DNA of 64,000 nucleotides from positions 310,001 through 374,000 of the forward strand of contig NZ_JACSDI010000003.1 of the NCBI RefSeq assembly GCF_022410515.1, read 5' to 3'. This DNA is from Shewanella cutis. Lineage in GTDB: Bacteria > Pseudomonadota > Gammaproteobacteria > Enterobacterales > Shewanellaceae. The notes under the pieces are model-generated. The model was not told the origin of the DNA, did not search any database, and was given only the letters and a program-made list of their open reading frames with translations. Positions within the stretch are counted from its first letter, which is position 1; every line of letters begins with the position of its first letter. The translations under genes and the position numbers were made by a program. Positions 1-9,628 of this stretch are shown one piece after another.

Positions 1-2876
1 AGGAAGTGGCAGATGAAGTGACCGATGTTATCGAGTCTGCTGTTCAAGCATTGCAAGAAGTAAAGGAGATTAAATCGGTCTCCAAACAGGGCATGTCCGA
101 GGTCACGGTTGAAATAGACTTACAGTTTGCCCGCTCCAAAGGTGAGCTCGATCAAGTATGGGATAAGTTACGTCGCAAAATCGCTGATGCGCAAAGGCAA
201 TTGCCTAAAGGCGCGGGGCCTGCGATGGTGAATGATGACTTTTCCGATGTCTATGCGCTGTTTTATGCCGTGACAGGAAAGGGATATTCAGACAAGCAAT
301 TATATGACTATGTTGATTTTTTGAGTAAGGAGTTGGCTTTAGTCGATGGAGTGGCAAAAACAGCTATTTTAGCCAATCGTCAGGAAGAAATTTATCTCGA
401 GTTTTCTGCTGAGCGCCTGACGTCATTAGGGATGACCGCCCAGCAAATTTTTACCGTTCTACAAAAGCAAAATATCGTCACCGTGGCCGGTGAATTACCC
501 GCGGGCAATATGCGTTTAGCTGTTATCCCAAAAGCGGCGGTTAACAGTATTGATTCGCTTAAAAATTTGCCACTTGGAGTGGGGAGTCAAGGCCAAACAT
601 TACGGCTTAAAGATGTGGCTAATGTGGTTCGTGGCTACAAGGAGCCCATGAGTTTGATGATGGCCTACAATGGCGAACGTGCCATCGGGTTAGGTATCTC
701 GAATATTAGCGGCGGTAACGTCGTTAATATGGGGGATGCGGTTAAAGCACGACTTGCGGAACTTGAAAATCAGCGTCCTATTGGCATGGAACTGAATGTG
801 GTATCCATGCAATCTGATTCGGTAAAGGCCTCGGTTGCTAATTTTGTGGATAATCTTATCGCCGCCGTGGTGATTGTGTTTATCGTGCTCTTGCTATTTA
901 TGGGGGTAAGATCGGGGCTTATTATTGGCTTTGTGCTGGTGCTGACGGTTGCGGGTACCCTGATTATTATGCTGATGGATGATATCGCCATGCAGCGTAT
1001 CTCCTTAGGGGCTCTGATTATTGCGCTCGGGATGTTAGTCGACAATGCCATAGTGGTCACCGATGGCGTATTAGTGAAACTGCAACAGGGCGAAGCGCGT
1101 GAAAAGGCGATAAGTGATGTGGTTAACGCCACGGTTTGGCCACTCTTAGGCGGAACCTTAGTCGGTATTCTCGCATTCAGCGCCATTGGTTTATCACCCA
1201 GTGATATGGGGGAATATGCGGGGTCCCTGTTTTGGGTAATCCTCTACTCTATGATGCTCAGTTGGGTATTTGCGGTCACGATTACACCTTTATTATGTCA
1301 TCAGTTTTTGCATGTTAAGCCGCAATCAGCTGAGCAGGACGAAGGCAAAATTCTTACATCATATCGTGCGATGCTTATCTGGGTGCTTGGTCATCGCAAA
1401 CTGACCGGACTTGGATTAATCGGCCTGTTAGCCTTGGCATTAGTTAGCATGGGTTTGGTTCCGCCTGGATTTATGCCGGAATCACAGAGACCACAGTTTG
1501 TTGTTGATGTTTATTTGCCGCAGGGCACGGATATTAACTACACCCATTCTGTGGTTGGTCGTATCAGTGATGAGGTTGCCAAAGAACCCGCGGTAACAGG
1601 GATCTCCAGCTTTATCGGAGGCGGAGGGCTGAGGTTTATGCTTTCCTATTCACCCGAGCCCCGCAATCCTGCCTATGGACAATTACTAATTGATGTGGAC
1701 GATTATCAACACATCTCAGCGCTGGTGGAAAAACTGCAAACGGGCCTTTCTGAACAATATCCTGATGCGTCTATCAAGGTATGGAAATTTATGCTCGGCC
1801 GAGGCGGTGGTAAGAAAATTGAGGCAGGATTTAGTGGTCCAGATCCAAAAGTTTTACGTGAGCTAGCCGAACAAGCTAAAGCCGTGATGTTGCAAAATCC
1901 CGAACTGATTGCTGTACAGGATGACTGGCGTCAGCAAGTGCCTGTGTTGGTGCCACAGTATAATCAAACGGTTGTGCAGCAAATGGGGCTGACGAGTGTA
2001 GAGCTTAATCAGGCGTTGGCACAGTTACTCACGGGGACGACGATTGGCTCATACCGTGAAGGCGATGACTTAATTCCCCTCGTCGTGCGTGCTCCCGAGA
2101 GCGAACGTCGATTTGAGCGGGCGATTGAAAGCCTACTGGTTTACAGTCCTGTTGCAGGTCGCCAAGTGCCCATGAGTGAAATGGTCAGTAGCATTGCGGT
2201 TGAATGGCAAGATGCGATTGTGCGTCGTATTGACAGGCAAGCGACTATCTTAGTTCAGGCCGATCCTGCGCCGGGCGTGCTGTCAAACGTGGCATTTTCG
2301 GCTGTGCGTGGTCAAATTGAAGCCATTAAACTGCCACCAGGCTATAGCCTAACATGGTATGGTGAATATAAAGCCTCAAATGATGCCAACGAAGGTTTAG
2401 CTTCATCAGCGCCTTTTGGTTTTGCCGCGATGATCCTTGCCGTGGTGTTTATGTTCAATGCGCTGCGCCAACCGCTCGTGATATGGCTGACAGTGCCATT
2501 AGCCGTGATTGGGGTCGTGGTCGGTTTAGTGTTATTTAAGACACCTTTTGAGTTTATGGCGATTCTCGGTTTCCTGAGCTTAATCGGGATGATGGTGAAA
2601 AACGCGATAGTGCTGGTTGACCAAGCGGATAGTGAAATTCGCGCCGGTACACCAGCATTAGAAGGATTAATCCAAGCATCGGTCAGCCGTGCTCGCCCAG
2701 TGGTATTGGGCGCGCTTACAACGATATTAGGTGTTGCACCGCTGATTATGGATCCGTTCTTTAAGAGTATGGCGGTGACGATCATGTTTGGTTTATTATT
2801 TGCGACCGCGTTGACATTGATTGTGATTCCATTGCTTTACGCTGCATTTTTTAGAATACCGCGTCCAGTGGTTTAA
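1..2876 (+). CDS. RND-family efflux permease, 5' end cut by the window
   Basis: This is the inner-membrane pump of a tripartite proton-driven RND exporter. The reading frame is open from base 3 and enters inside the conserved porter-domain sequence ending EVADEVTDVIE, so the true start lies upstream. About 957 residues are visible against roughly 1,020-1,050 for the family. The two halves repeat the usual plan: a large periplasmic loop followed by clustered hydrophobic helices (about residues 280-460 and 800-950). The motif LGMLVDNAIVVTDG corresponds to the TM4 proton-relay region, with DN where AcrB has DD. A second, related LIGMMVKNAIVLVDQA motif lies in the C-terminal half. The membrane-fusion partner is presumably upstream, outside the window. 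Family is certain; the substrate cannot be told. Confidence 0.93.
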   Translation, partial: EVADEVTDVIESAVQALQEVKEIKSVSKQGMSEVTVEIDLQFARSKGELDQVWDKLRRKIADAQRQLPKGAGPAMVNDDFSDVYALFYAVTGKGYSDKQLYDYVDFLSKELALVDGVAKTAILANRQEEIYLEFSAERLTSLGMTAQQIFTVLQKQNIVTVAGELPAGNMRLAVIPKAAVNSIDSLKNLPLGVGSQGQTLRLKDVANVVRGYKEPMSLMMAYNGERAIGLGISNISGGNVVNMGDAVKARLAELENQRPIGMELNVVSMQSDSVKASVANFVDNLIAAVVIVFIVLLLFMGVRSGLIIGFVLVLTVAGTLIIMLMDDIAMQRISLGALIIALGMLVDNAIVVTDGVLVKLQQGEAREKAISDVVNATVWPLLGGTLVGILAFSAIGLSPSDMGEYAGSLFWVILYSMMLSWVFAVTITPLLCHQFLHVKPQSAEQDEGKILTSYRAMLIWVLGHRKLTGLGLIGLLALALVSMGLVPPGFMPESQRPQFVVDVYLPQGTDINYTHSVVGRISDEVAKEPAVTGISSFIGGGGLRFMLSYSPEPRNPAYGQLLIDVDDYQHISALVEKLQTGLSEQYPDASIKVWKFMLGRGGGKKIEAGFSGPDPKVLRELAEQAKAVMLQNPELIAVQDDWRQQVPVLVPQYNQTVVQQMGLTSVELNQALAQLLTGTTIGSYREGDDLIPLVVRAPESERRFERAIESLLVYSPVAGRQVPMSEMVSSIAVEWQDAIVRRIDRQATILVQADPAPGVLSNVAFSAVRGQIEAIKLPPGYSLTWYGEYKASNDANEGLASSAPFGFAAMILAVVFMFNALRQPLVIWLTVPLAVIGVVVGLVLFKTPFEFMAILGFLSLIGMMVKNAIVLVDQADSEIRAGTPALEGLIQASVSRARPVVLGALTTILGVAPLIMDPFFKSMAVTIMFGLLFATALTLIVIPLLYAAFFRIPRPVV

Positions 2877-2899
2877 TTACGTCGTTAACACATGTGCAA

Positions 2900-2925
2900 A
2901 GGGGGCTTAATTTAGGCCCCCTCTA
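2900..2925 (+). terminator. Hairpin after the RND gene
   Basis: AGGGGGC and GCCCCCT form a 7-bp GC-rich stem with a loop of about 8 nt, followed by a short CTATTTT tail, between the RND stop and the marC-like start. The tail is poor, so termination may be partial. Confidence 0.55.
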
Positions 2926-2940
2926 TTTTGGAGTTTTGCT

Positions 2941-3594
2941 ATGTTTTTTCAGGTGACATTACTTGCCTTCACCGCGCTATTACCTATGGTCAATCCCCCA
3001 ACCACAGCCACATTATTACTTGGGCTCACAAAAGATCAGACCCCAGCGTTTATTAAACGTCAGGTTAACCTTGCTGCGATTTGGCTGTTTCTGACCTTAT
3101 GCATTACCTTTTTTATTGGTTCTTCAATCTTAAACACTTTCGGTATATCCATTCCCGGCTTAAGGTTAGCGGGGGGATTAATTATAGGTGTGATAGGCTT
3201 CAGAATGTTATTTCCTGCGCCCACATCAGATAACCAGTTGCCTAGTGAGGACAGTATTGCATTTGTCCCATTAACGATTCCAAGTATGTGTGGCCCAGGG
3301 ACAATGGCGCTAGTGATCAGTGGTGCTGCTCAAATTTCGGATTTACCAACAGATTATGAAAGAATGCCCATTTATGCGGGGATGGTGGCTGCGTTTGCAT
3401 TAATTAGTCTTACCAGTTGGATAGTGTTAAGAATGGCGCAGCCAGTTTGCCGTTTTATGGGGAAAACCGGTATTGATGCTTTAACTCGTATAATGGGCTT
3501 TTTGCTGATTAGCATGGGAATGCAATTTATGATTAATGGCGTAAAAGAACTCTTAGCTGATCCAGCATTCCGTATTATGTGTACAATGCAATAA
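2941..3594 (+). CDS. MarC family integral membrane protein
   Basis: This 217-residue protein is almost wholly hydrophobic, with about six transmembrane segments. The N-terminal pattern MVNPP followed by LGLT, and the central VPLTIPSMCGPGTMA, are typical of the MarC/UPF0056 family. MarC proteins sit in the inner membrane. Their function is uncertain; an early link to multiple antibiotic resistance was not upheld, and some members have been proposed as amino acid exporters. The gene follows the RND pump by 64 bp on the same strand with a weak hairpin between, so read-through is possible. The start is the first ATG with GGAG upstream. Confidence 0.88.
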   Translation: MFFQVTLLAFTALLPMVNPPTTATLLLGLTKDQTPAFIKRQVNLAAIWLFLTLCITFFIGSSILNTFGISIPGLRLAGGLIIGVIGFRMLFPAPTSDNQLPSEDSIAFVPLTIPSMCGPGTMALVISGAAQISDLPTDYERMPIYAGMVAAFALISLTSWIVLRMAQPVCRFMGKTGIDALTRIMGFLLISMGMQFMINGVKELLADPAFRIMCTMQ

Positions 3595-3813
3595 TCAGTT
3601 GTGATCAAGGCATATTGATAGAGAGCGACATTATCCGCCAAATTGAATATTTTGGAATGCTATATTGTATAAATAGATGCCTCGCCACGGCTTAGGCTAA
3701 GCTATTTGCTGGGTTTGACTCATGACATGTGGTTCAGGGAATATCTGCCGGAGCTATTCTTTCTGCTAAAATTAAACCTAATGGGTAGCTTTAATATAGT
3801 GTAATGAGCATAT

Positions 3814-4737
3814 ATGTTGATAATTCAGCGTGTTAGTCTGTTAAGTTGGCTTTTCTGTATTGGAATATTGACCTGTATTCCAAACTCTCATGCTGTCGAT
3901 ACTTTTAAGATGAATCCTCCCGAGTCAGAGAATGACCATCGATATCAATATACCTATGATCTTTTGACGTTAATTATTGAAGCAACTAACAATGATTTTG
4001 GTGTTGCATCGATACAAATATCTGATGATACTATGAGCCGTAATCGAAATTTTAGGGAGTTATTAGAAGGTAATAACATTAATGTAATGGCAGAGGCTTC
4101 TAATGCTCAGTGGGATGAACAATTAATTCCTATAAAAATTCCTATCCGCAAAGGTATTCAGGGTTTTAGAGTATTTATTATCAAGGACAAAAATGTATCT
4201 ATTATGGCCAAGGTAAACACATTGTCGCAGCTAGTCGCGTTAGAGGCAGGCTCTGGCAGTCAATGGTCAAGTAAAGCCGCGATGCAAAGTGCAGGGTTTA
4301 AGGTCATTGAGAGTATTCACTATGATAATTTGTTTAATATGTTATCTATGGGGAGGTTTGTGACTTTTGGACGAGGCATTAATGAAGCATTTAAAGAAAT
4401 TGAGCTGTTTAAGTCTCGCTATCCCGATTTAGTCGTAGATAACCATATTTTGCTGCATATCCCTCTTGCAACTTATTATTACGTTGCACCTGATCAACCT
4501 CGCTTAGCATCAAGAATACAAGAGGGGCTTAAACGAATTATTGCTAATGGAAAGTTTGATGAATTATTTTATCAGCGGCATTGCGATTTTTTATTAAAAA
4601 GTAATATGAATCATCGAACAGTTTTTAAGATTAATAATCCACTGGTTTCTGAAGCGGAAATGACATCTATTGTTGGCAAGGACTTCTTAATCAATCCAAG
4701 TAGTGACTTTTCGACGTTATGTGAAAAATATCATTAA
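3814..4737 (+). CDS. Periplasmic protein of the family-3 solute-binding fold
   Basis: 307 residues with a clear signal peptide (hydrophobic core about residues 5-25, cleavage likely after SHA). The mature part resembles the periplasmic binding protein family 3 fold without close similarity to a known transporter subunit: LVALEAGSGSQW, a central YDNLFNMLSMGRF, and a late LKRIIANGKFDELFYQRH, which is the usual last helix of such domains. No permease or ATPase gene is adjacent, so it may be an orphan sensor-like protein rather than part of an ABC importer. The gene is visibly more AT-rich than its neighbours. The ligand is unknown. Confidence 0.72.
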   Translation: MLIIQRVSLLSWLFCIGILTCIPNSHAVDTFKMNPPESENDHRYQYTYDLLTLIIEATNNDFGVASIQISDDTMSRNRNFRELLEGNNINVMAEASNAQWDEQLIPIKIPIRKGIQGFRVFIIKDKNVSIMAKVNTLSQLVALEAGSGSQWSSKAAMQSAGFKVIESIHYDNLFNMLSMGRFVTFGRGINEAFKEIELFKSRYPDLVVDNHILLHIPLATYYYVAPDQPRLASRIQEGLKRIIANGKFDELFYQRHCDFLLKSNMNHRTVFKINNPLVSEAEMTSIVGKDFLINPSSDFSTLCEKYH

Positions 4738-4810
4738 GTCACTATTCTCTTGTATTTTAGCTTTGCCTTATCGCTATTTTTACGGTTGTATACACGGTAA
4801 GATTAACGCC

Positions 4811-5113
4811 TTAATGAATAGTGAAAAATAATCCCATACTCAGCACTGTGGTCAATAGGGTATTACGCGTGACAAATGCTAATAACGTTGCGACCACAGC
4901 GCATATCAAGTAGCTGTTATCTAAGCTTAAATCGAGTTTTCCCTCCTGCACAAATACGATAGGTGAAAAGATGGCCGTGAGTACCGCGGGCGCCGAATAA
5001 CTCAAAAAGGTCTGAGTGTTTTTACTCAGCCTTAGCGGCAGTTTGGGCTCGAGCAGTAAATGCCGACTGATAAACACTACCGCCGCCATTGAAAAAATCA
5101 TTAACCAAATCAT
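4811..5113 (-). CDS. azlD: AzlD family branched-chain amino acid exporter subunit
   Basis: A 100-residue protein with three to four hydrophobic segments, starting MIWLMIFSMAAVVFISR and containing the FLSYSAPAVLTAI stretch seen in AzlD/YgaH-type proteins. AzlD works with AzlC to export branched-chain amino acids or their analogues across the inner membrane. Its ATG overlaps the azlC stop by four bases (ATGA), which indicates translational coupling and one transcript. Family is known; the substrate in this organism is inferred. Confidence 0.85.
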   Translation of the reverse strand: MIWLMIFSMAAVVFISRHLLLEPKLPLRLSKNTQTFLSYSAPAVLTAIFSPIVFVQEGKLDLSLDNSYLICAVVATLLAFVTRNTLLTTVLSMGLFFTIH

Positions 5114-5889
5114 AGTGTTTCCTCCGCTTGAATGGCGGTTGTGTTGGTTTTGGGGGCTGGCTTATCTTCGCCCGTGACTTTGGCATAGAGTACGCCAGCG
5201 CTCATTCCCAATAGGGCTGCAATTAATAGTCCCGCCTGAATATCCAGCACGGCGCATACCACTGCTAAGGTCAGTGACACCAGCACACAGACTAGGATGG
5301 ACGGTTTTTTCACTGTGGGCACCACGAGGGCTATAAAGGTTGCGGCAATGGCAAAGTCCAGTCCTAATTCACCCAAGTTATCAATGGCATTGCCGGCGAT
5401 AATGCCGAGCAAGGTGGCGAGGTTCCAACCGAGGTAAAAACTCAAGCCGCCACCAAGGGCGTACCAAGGGTCGAATTTATGTAACTTGCCTTGATTGGCA
5501 ATGGCAAACAGTTCATCGGTCAATAAAAAGCCCAGAGTGAGACGCCATTTCAGTGATAAGGGGCTGATTTGGCTGCGCATCGCCATGGCATAAAGTAAAT
5601 GACGTGAAGTGATCAGCAAAGTCGTGATTAAAATGCTCCACAGACCAATCCCCGCCTTAACCATTCCAAGAGCGACCAATTGTGCGGCGCCCGCAAAAAT
5701 AATCGCCGACATGGCCTGACTTTCTATTGGTGTCAGTCCAACCTCAATGGCGAACGAGCCCGCGAGGATCCCCCAAGGAATAACCGCGATGGTGAGTGGC
5801 ATCATCGCCAACGTGCCTTTTAAAAACGCCTTGGCTTTTGAGTTCGGTGTGCGAGCAATTTCAGCTTCGATAGTTTTTTCGGTTCTCAT
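5110..5889 (-). CDS. azlC: AzlC family branched-chain amino acid exporter
   Basis: This is the large subunit of an AzlCD exporter, about 259 residues with several membrane segments. Recognisable stretches are PWGILAGSFA near residue 40, AIIFAGAAQLVALG, LITSRHLLYAMAM and FLLTDELFAI, all typical of AzlC/YgaZ. The frame is open to 5934, but I prefer the ATG at 5889 (MRTEKTIEAE) because the 15 extra residues are not family-like; the ribosome binding site is weak for both. The convergently placed AraC-type regulator and the transporter are separated only by the start region of the exporter, so regulation by that protein is plausible but not shown. Confidence 0.88.
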   Translation of the reverse strand: MRTEKTIEAEIARTPNSKAKAFLKGTLAMMPLTIAVIPWGILAGSFAIEVGLTPIESQAMSAIIFAGAAQLVALGMVKAGIGLWSILITTLLITSRHLLYAMAMRSQISPLSLKWRLTLGFLLTDELFAIANQGKLHKFDPWYALGGGLSFYLGWNLATLLGIIAGNAIDNLGELGLDFAIAATFIALVVPTVKKPSILVCVLVSLTLAVVCAVLDIQAGLLIAALLGMSAGVLYAKVTGEDKPAPKTNTTAIQAEETL

Positions 5890-6018
5890 TTTAGCGCCTA
5901 AAAAGAGTGGCGACGCGAGGGCCGCTGTGAACATTGAATGCGTGAAGCAGATTTATGTGCTCAATCAATTAAGCCGGTCTGCAAGAATATGAGTGGCAGA
6001 TTAACGTAAAGTGCTTGA

Positions 6019-6855
6019 TTAGGCTTGGATAAAATTGCGGCCTATTTCTTTGGCAAATTGCCCCGGCGTTACGCCAACGGTTTTTTTAAAATGGCGATTT
6101 AAGTGGCTTTGATCGTGAAAACCACAATCGAGGGCGACATCGAGTAGCCGAGTGCCTTGTTTGATTTTTGCCTTGGCGAGTCTCACTCTGGCTTGAGTTT
6201 GATAGGCGTGGGGTGGCAGACCATAGCAACGTTGGAATTGTCTGAGCAAATAATAGGGGCTTAATCCCGCGAGTGTGGCCAACTCTTCGAGGGAGATATC
6301 GGCCGCGGGGTGATCGTCGATAAAGGATTTTACCAGTGCTAACGCAGGCTTAGCGTTTGCTGCCAACTGGTCACAGGGATAATTACGGCCATGGCGCGCC
6401 ATAAGTTGCGTCAGGCTCGAATAGACCAGACTTTCGCGCAGTAAGCGATTATCCGAGGTATCTAAGGTGGTAAAAGTGAGGCGCAGCAGTTCGGCGAGCT
6501 GCGGATCGTACACCACGGGATTTGGGAAATACGGCGCGCCGCGACTTGAAGTGACCTCTTTGTTTATATTGGCAAACTGCGCAGGTACTGGATACATAGC
6601 CCGATAGGACCAGCCATCCTCTGTGGCGCTACAACCATTATGCACTTCGTCGGCGTTAACAAGAATAATGCTGTGTTTTGGCGCCACATGGTTGCCACCC
6701 GTGCGATAAAAACGTTGGGCGCCCGTTTCAATCACGCCGACGGTGTAACCTTCGTGGGTATGGCGGCTAAAATTTTGTTTGTGGTAGTGGGCATTGAGTA
6801 ACTCAAGGCCACCTAATTCATTGGCAATTTGGTAGGCCGCATGTTCAGTGTTCAT
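6019..6855 (-). CDS. AraC family transcriptional regulator
   Basis: A 278-residue regulator with an N-terminal cupin-like sensing domain (HTHEGYTVGVIETG with an upstream HYHKQNFSRH) and a C-terminal double helix-turn-helix (LEELATLAGLSPYYLLRQFQ, then LLDVALDCGFHDQSHLNRHFKKTVGVTPGQF). The frame is open to 7035, but the ATG at 6855 has AGGAGG directly upstream and gives the usual family length. AraC regulators of this layout often sit beside AzlC- or LysE-type amino acid exporters and sense the exported compound. Here azlCD lies immediately downstream on the same strand, which supports that role by context only. Confidence 0.9.
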   Translation of the reverse strand: MNTEHAAYQIANELGGLELLNAHYHKQNFSRHTHEGYTVGVIETGAQRFYRTGGNHVAPKHSIILVNADEVHNGCSATEDGWSYRAMYPVPAQFANINKEVTSSRGAPYFPNPVVYDPQLAELLRLTFTTLDTSDNRLLRESLVYSSLTQLMARHGRNYPCDQLAANAKPALALVKSFIDDHPAADISLEELATLAGLSPYYLLRQFQRCYGLPPHAYQTQARVRLAKAKIKQGTRLLDVALDCGFHDQSHLNRHFKKTVGVTPGQFAKEIGRNFIQA

Positions 6856-7012
6856 TCGGCCTCCTATATCGACTGGATGAATGGCGAGTTGGTTTATCAA
6901 GATCAAGGTGTTTTGCCAGATAGTAACCCAGATCGCCTCGACACTTTTGTACAAAATTGCGCTTTGCCGTGTTTTTGGGGATGCGTTGGGCGCCGTTTTC
7001 TGACATATGTGG

Positions 7013-7687
7013 TTAGGGCTGCGTGTGTATCCCATCGGCCAAGCGGGCTAATTGGCTAAGATCGGCGCTTACAATGGCAGGTAAATGCTCGCTGATTTTC
7101 TCAATCGGCCAGTCCCACCACGCAATGGCGAGTAATTTGTCTCTTACTTCTGGCTCGAATCGCAATTTAATCACAGTCGCGGGGTTACCGCCGACGATGG
7201 CATAGGGCGGCACATCTTTGGTGACCACGGCTTGACTGGCGATAATGGCGCCGTGGCCAATGTTTACTCCAGGCATAATGGTAGCGTTATAACCTATCCA
7301 CACATCATGGCCTATGCGGGTGTCGCCCTTAAAGGGTAAATCCTCGGGCGCTGGCGCCGCCTTCTCCCAACCATTGCCGAAGATATAAAAGGGATAAGTG
7401 GAAAAGCCCGACACTTGGTGATTGGCGCCATTCATAATGAATTTTACGTCCCGTGCAATGGCACAAAATTTACCAATAATCAGTTTATCGCCAATAAAGT
7501 CAAAGTGATAAAGCACATTTGACTCAAATCTTTCAGGCCCCGCTGGGTCGTCATAATAGGTGTAATCGCCGACGATAATATTGTCGCGGCCAATAAAGTT
7601 CTTCAGAAACCCCACCTGAGGAAAGCCTTTTAAGGGGGATTTGTCATTCGGGTTAGGTCCCAGTTGGGATGGGGAATGCGTCGGCAT
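7013..7687 (-). CDS. CatB/Vat-like xenobiotic acetyltransferase (left-handed beta-helix)
   Basis: 224 residues with the hexapeptide-repeat pattern of trimeric left-handed beta-helix acyltransferases ([20 protein letters not shown], then [25 protein letters not shown]). The N-terminal YTYYDDP and [17 protein letters not shown] stretches and the C-terminal WWDWP place it with the xenobiotic acetyltransferases (CatB chloramphenicol and Vat streptogramin enzymes). The histidine in MNGANH matches the family's catalytic histidine. These proteins are cytoplasmic and use acetyl-CoA. Whether it confers resistance is unknown; chromosomal homologues are common in Shewanella and Vibrio. An ATG with AGGGAGG upstream sets the start. 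Confidence 0.87.
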   Translation of the reverse strand: MPTHSPSQLGPNPNDKSPLKGFPQVGFLKNFIGRDNIIVGDYTYYDDPAGPERFESNVLYHFDFIGDKLIIGKFCAIARDVKFIMNGANHQVSGFSTYPFYIFGNGWEKAAPAPEDLPFKGDTRIGHDVWIGYNATIMPGVNIGHGAIIASQAVVTKDVPPYAIVGGNPATVIKLRFEPEVRDKLLAIAWWDWPIEKISEHLPAIVSADLSQLARLADGIHTQP

Positions 7688-7811
7688 GTTTGCCTCCCTG
7701 ATTATTCAATGGCTAAGAATTGGGTCGTCGCGCCGATAAGAGTTGAGCGCAGTTAAGAGTCGAGCGCCGTTAAGCACTGGAATGCTCAGTTACACCTGCT
7801 GGTGGATCTTT

Positions 7812-8705
7812 TTACTCACAATAGGCCGCTTCCCTTGCCAATATGGCATGTTTACGGGTTTCACCCCAGCGATAGCCGCCAAGTTCACCACTTTGACGTA
7901 GCACTCTATGGCAGGGGATAAGTAATGCCACCGGATTGGCGCCAATCGCGGTGCCGACGGCGCGTGAGGCCTTAGGCTTACCAATGGCCTTGGCAATATC
8001 ACCGTAGGAGGCAACCTCTCCCTTAGGTAAATTCAGTAGGGCGCGCCACACATTGAGCTGAAAATTAGTGCCTTTTACCCAGAGTGATAACGGGACAGGC
8101 TCGCCTTGGTGAATTGCTTGAGTATTGGGCGCAGTTAAATTAACCTCTGTGGCACTCGAGCCCGCAAAGTACTGGCTAAAGAGGTGATCAATTAAGCTTG
8201 CCGTTTGCGCCGTGTCCTCATAAATGGTGGCCTGACTCCAGCTTTGCTTTAAACGTTCCAATGGCGATTGAATTTGCTGCATATCGACAAAATCAAACTG
8301 GCAAATGCCCCGGGCCGTTTGGGCGATAAAGGCCAACCCGAAGGGCGTAGGATGATAGCCATAGGCAATGCTGATCCCTAAACCCTGCTGGCGATATTCG
8401 AAGGGGGTGACTGCCTCGAGTTGCACAAAATGATCGTATAAGCGTGAGCCACTGCTCAGACCTAACTCATAACTGGCACTCAAAGTCGAGTGGGACGGCT
8501 GCTGCAATAACTGTTTTGCCCGTTCTAGGGTTAAGGCCTGCAAGTAACGTTTGGGTGTGATCCCAGCCCAGCGACTAAAGAGCCGCTGGAAATGGAATTC
8601 ACTTAAATGGACGTGCGCCGCAATCTCTGCCAGTGAGGGTTGATGACCCACATGTTGACGAATAAAGTCAATGGCACGCGCAATTCGTTCGTAATCTTGG
8701 GTCAT
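7812..8705 (-). CDS. AraC-type HTH fused to O6-alkylguanine-DNA alkyltransferase (Ada-like)
   Basis: 297 residues in two parts. Residues 1-110 are an AraC helix-turn-helix (LAEIAAHVHLSEFHFQRLFSRWAGITPKRY). Residues 130-297 are a methylated-DNA-protein cysteine methyltransferase ending in the active-site block IPCHRVL, followed by SGELGGYRWG. It transfers alkyl groups from DNA to its own cysteine and may regulate transcription. Unlike E. coli Ada it lacks the N-terminal zinc domain that senses methylphosphotriesters. The frame runs open to 8849, but ATG 8705 (MTQDYERIARA) begins the domain directly. It lies 13 bp after the SDR stop, so the two are probably co-transcribed. Confidence 0.92.
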   Translation of the reverse strand: MTQDYERIARAIDFIRQHVGHQPSLAEIAAHVHLSEFHFQRLFSRWAGITPKRYLQALTLERAKQLLQQPSHSTLSASYELGLSSGSRLYDHFVQLEAVTPFEYRQQGLGISIAYGYHPTPFGLAFIAQTARGICQFDFVDMQQIQSPLERLKQSWSQATIYEDTAQTASLIDHLFSQYFAGSSATEVNLTAPNTQAIHQGEPVPLSLWVKGTNFQLNVWRALLNLPKGEVASYGDIAKAIGKPKASRAVGTAIGANPVALLIPCHRVLRQSGELGGYRWGETRKHAILAREAAYCE

Positions 8706-8718
8706 CGTTATCCATTCC

Positions 8719-9486
8719 CTAGGTTTTACAGATGGACACACCACCATCGACCAATAAGGCGATTCCTGTGGTAAAACTGGCCGCATCGGAGGCGAGATAT
8801 AGCGCCGATTGGGCAATTTCCGCGGGATCTGCGAGGCGCTTGAGGGCATGGAGGTTTTTCACAAAGGCCATGGCCTCCGGGGTATTAGCAAACTCCCGCC
8901 CCATCGGCGTATCTGTGCCGCCTGGCAATAGCGCATTGACCCTAATGCCGCGCGCGCCGTATTCAACGGCCAAGGATTGGGTTAAGCCAATCATCCCCGC
9001 TTTACTCGCCGCATAGGCTGCCGTTTGAGGAAAACCTATGGTATAGCCAACAAAGGAAGATGTAAAAATAATCGACCCCGCGCCACGTTTAAGCATCTGT
9101 GGCAATTGATATTTTGCCGCTAAAAATGCACTGGTAAGGTTGGTTGTTAGAGTGTTTTCCCATTCGGCTCGGCTAAGCGCATCCGAATCTACGCCTAACT
9201 CACCATTAATGCCGGCATTGTTAAAGGCGATATCCAATCCGCCATACTGCTCAACGGCAAGTGCCACTAAATCATTGGCATACACCTCGTCGGTCACATC
9301 GCCCGCCAGATAAACCGCCTCACCGCCTTGGGTGATGATCTCATCCACCAATGAGGCCAATATGGCGCCGCGGCGCGCCCCCAGTACCAGTTTTGCGCCT
9401 TCACGGGCAAAGCGTTTTGCGGTGGCATAGCCAATCCCCGAACTTGCCCCACTAATGATTGCGACCTTTCCCTGTAACATTGCCAT
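8719..9486 (-). CDS. Short-chain dehydrogenase/reductase
   Basis: A 255-residue classical SDR: cofactor motif SGASSGIG near residue 12, NNAG at about 86, catalytic Ser in IIFTSSF and the YAASK catalytic pair near 155, and the C-terminal DGG end typical of FabG-like enzymes. It should be an NAD(P)-dependent oxidoreductase in the cytoplasm; the substrate cannot be inferred. The start at 9486 (ATGGCAATG) has GGAGA at good spacing; the longer frame to 9516 is less likely. It is the first gene of a probable two-gene unit with the Ada-like fusion. Confidence 0.92.
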   Translation of the reverse strand: MAMLQGKVAIISGASSGIGYATAKRFAREGAKLVLGARRGAILASLVDEIITQGGEAVYLAGDVTDEVYANDLVALAVEQYGGLDIAFNNAGINGELGVDSDALSRAEWENTLTTNLTSAFLAAKYQLPQMLKRGAGSIIFTSSFVGYTIGFPQTAAYAASKAGMIGLTQSLAVEYGARGIRVNALLPGGTDTPMGREFANTPEAMAFVKNLHALKRLADPAEIAQSALYLASDAASFTTGIALLVDGGVSICKT

Positions 9487-9628
9487 AGATATGTCTCCGT
9501 TGATTGCCTCGGCCAATATGCGCCGATAGAGACATAGTGAAGGGTTAGGGCATGCAACTCGACCCGAATCTTGCGCTTTTACACTCGGATGCTAACGTCG
9601 TGGAAGTTGGGTGGATTGTCACTGAGTT

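Noticed and set aside
770..1186. Minus-strand frame inside the RND gene (and a similar one at 2342-2785)
   Set aside because: Ser/Thr/Ile-rich translation of the antisense of transmembrane codons; no start signal and fully inside a family-matching gene.
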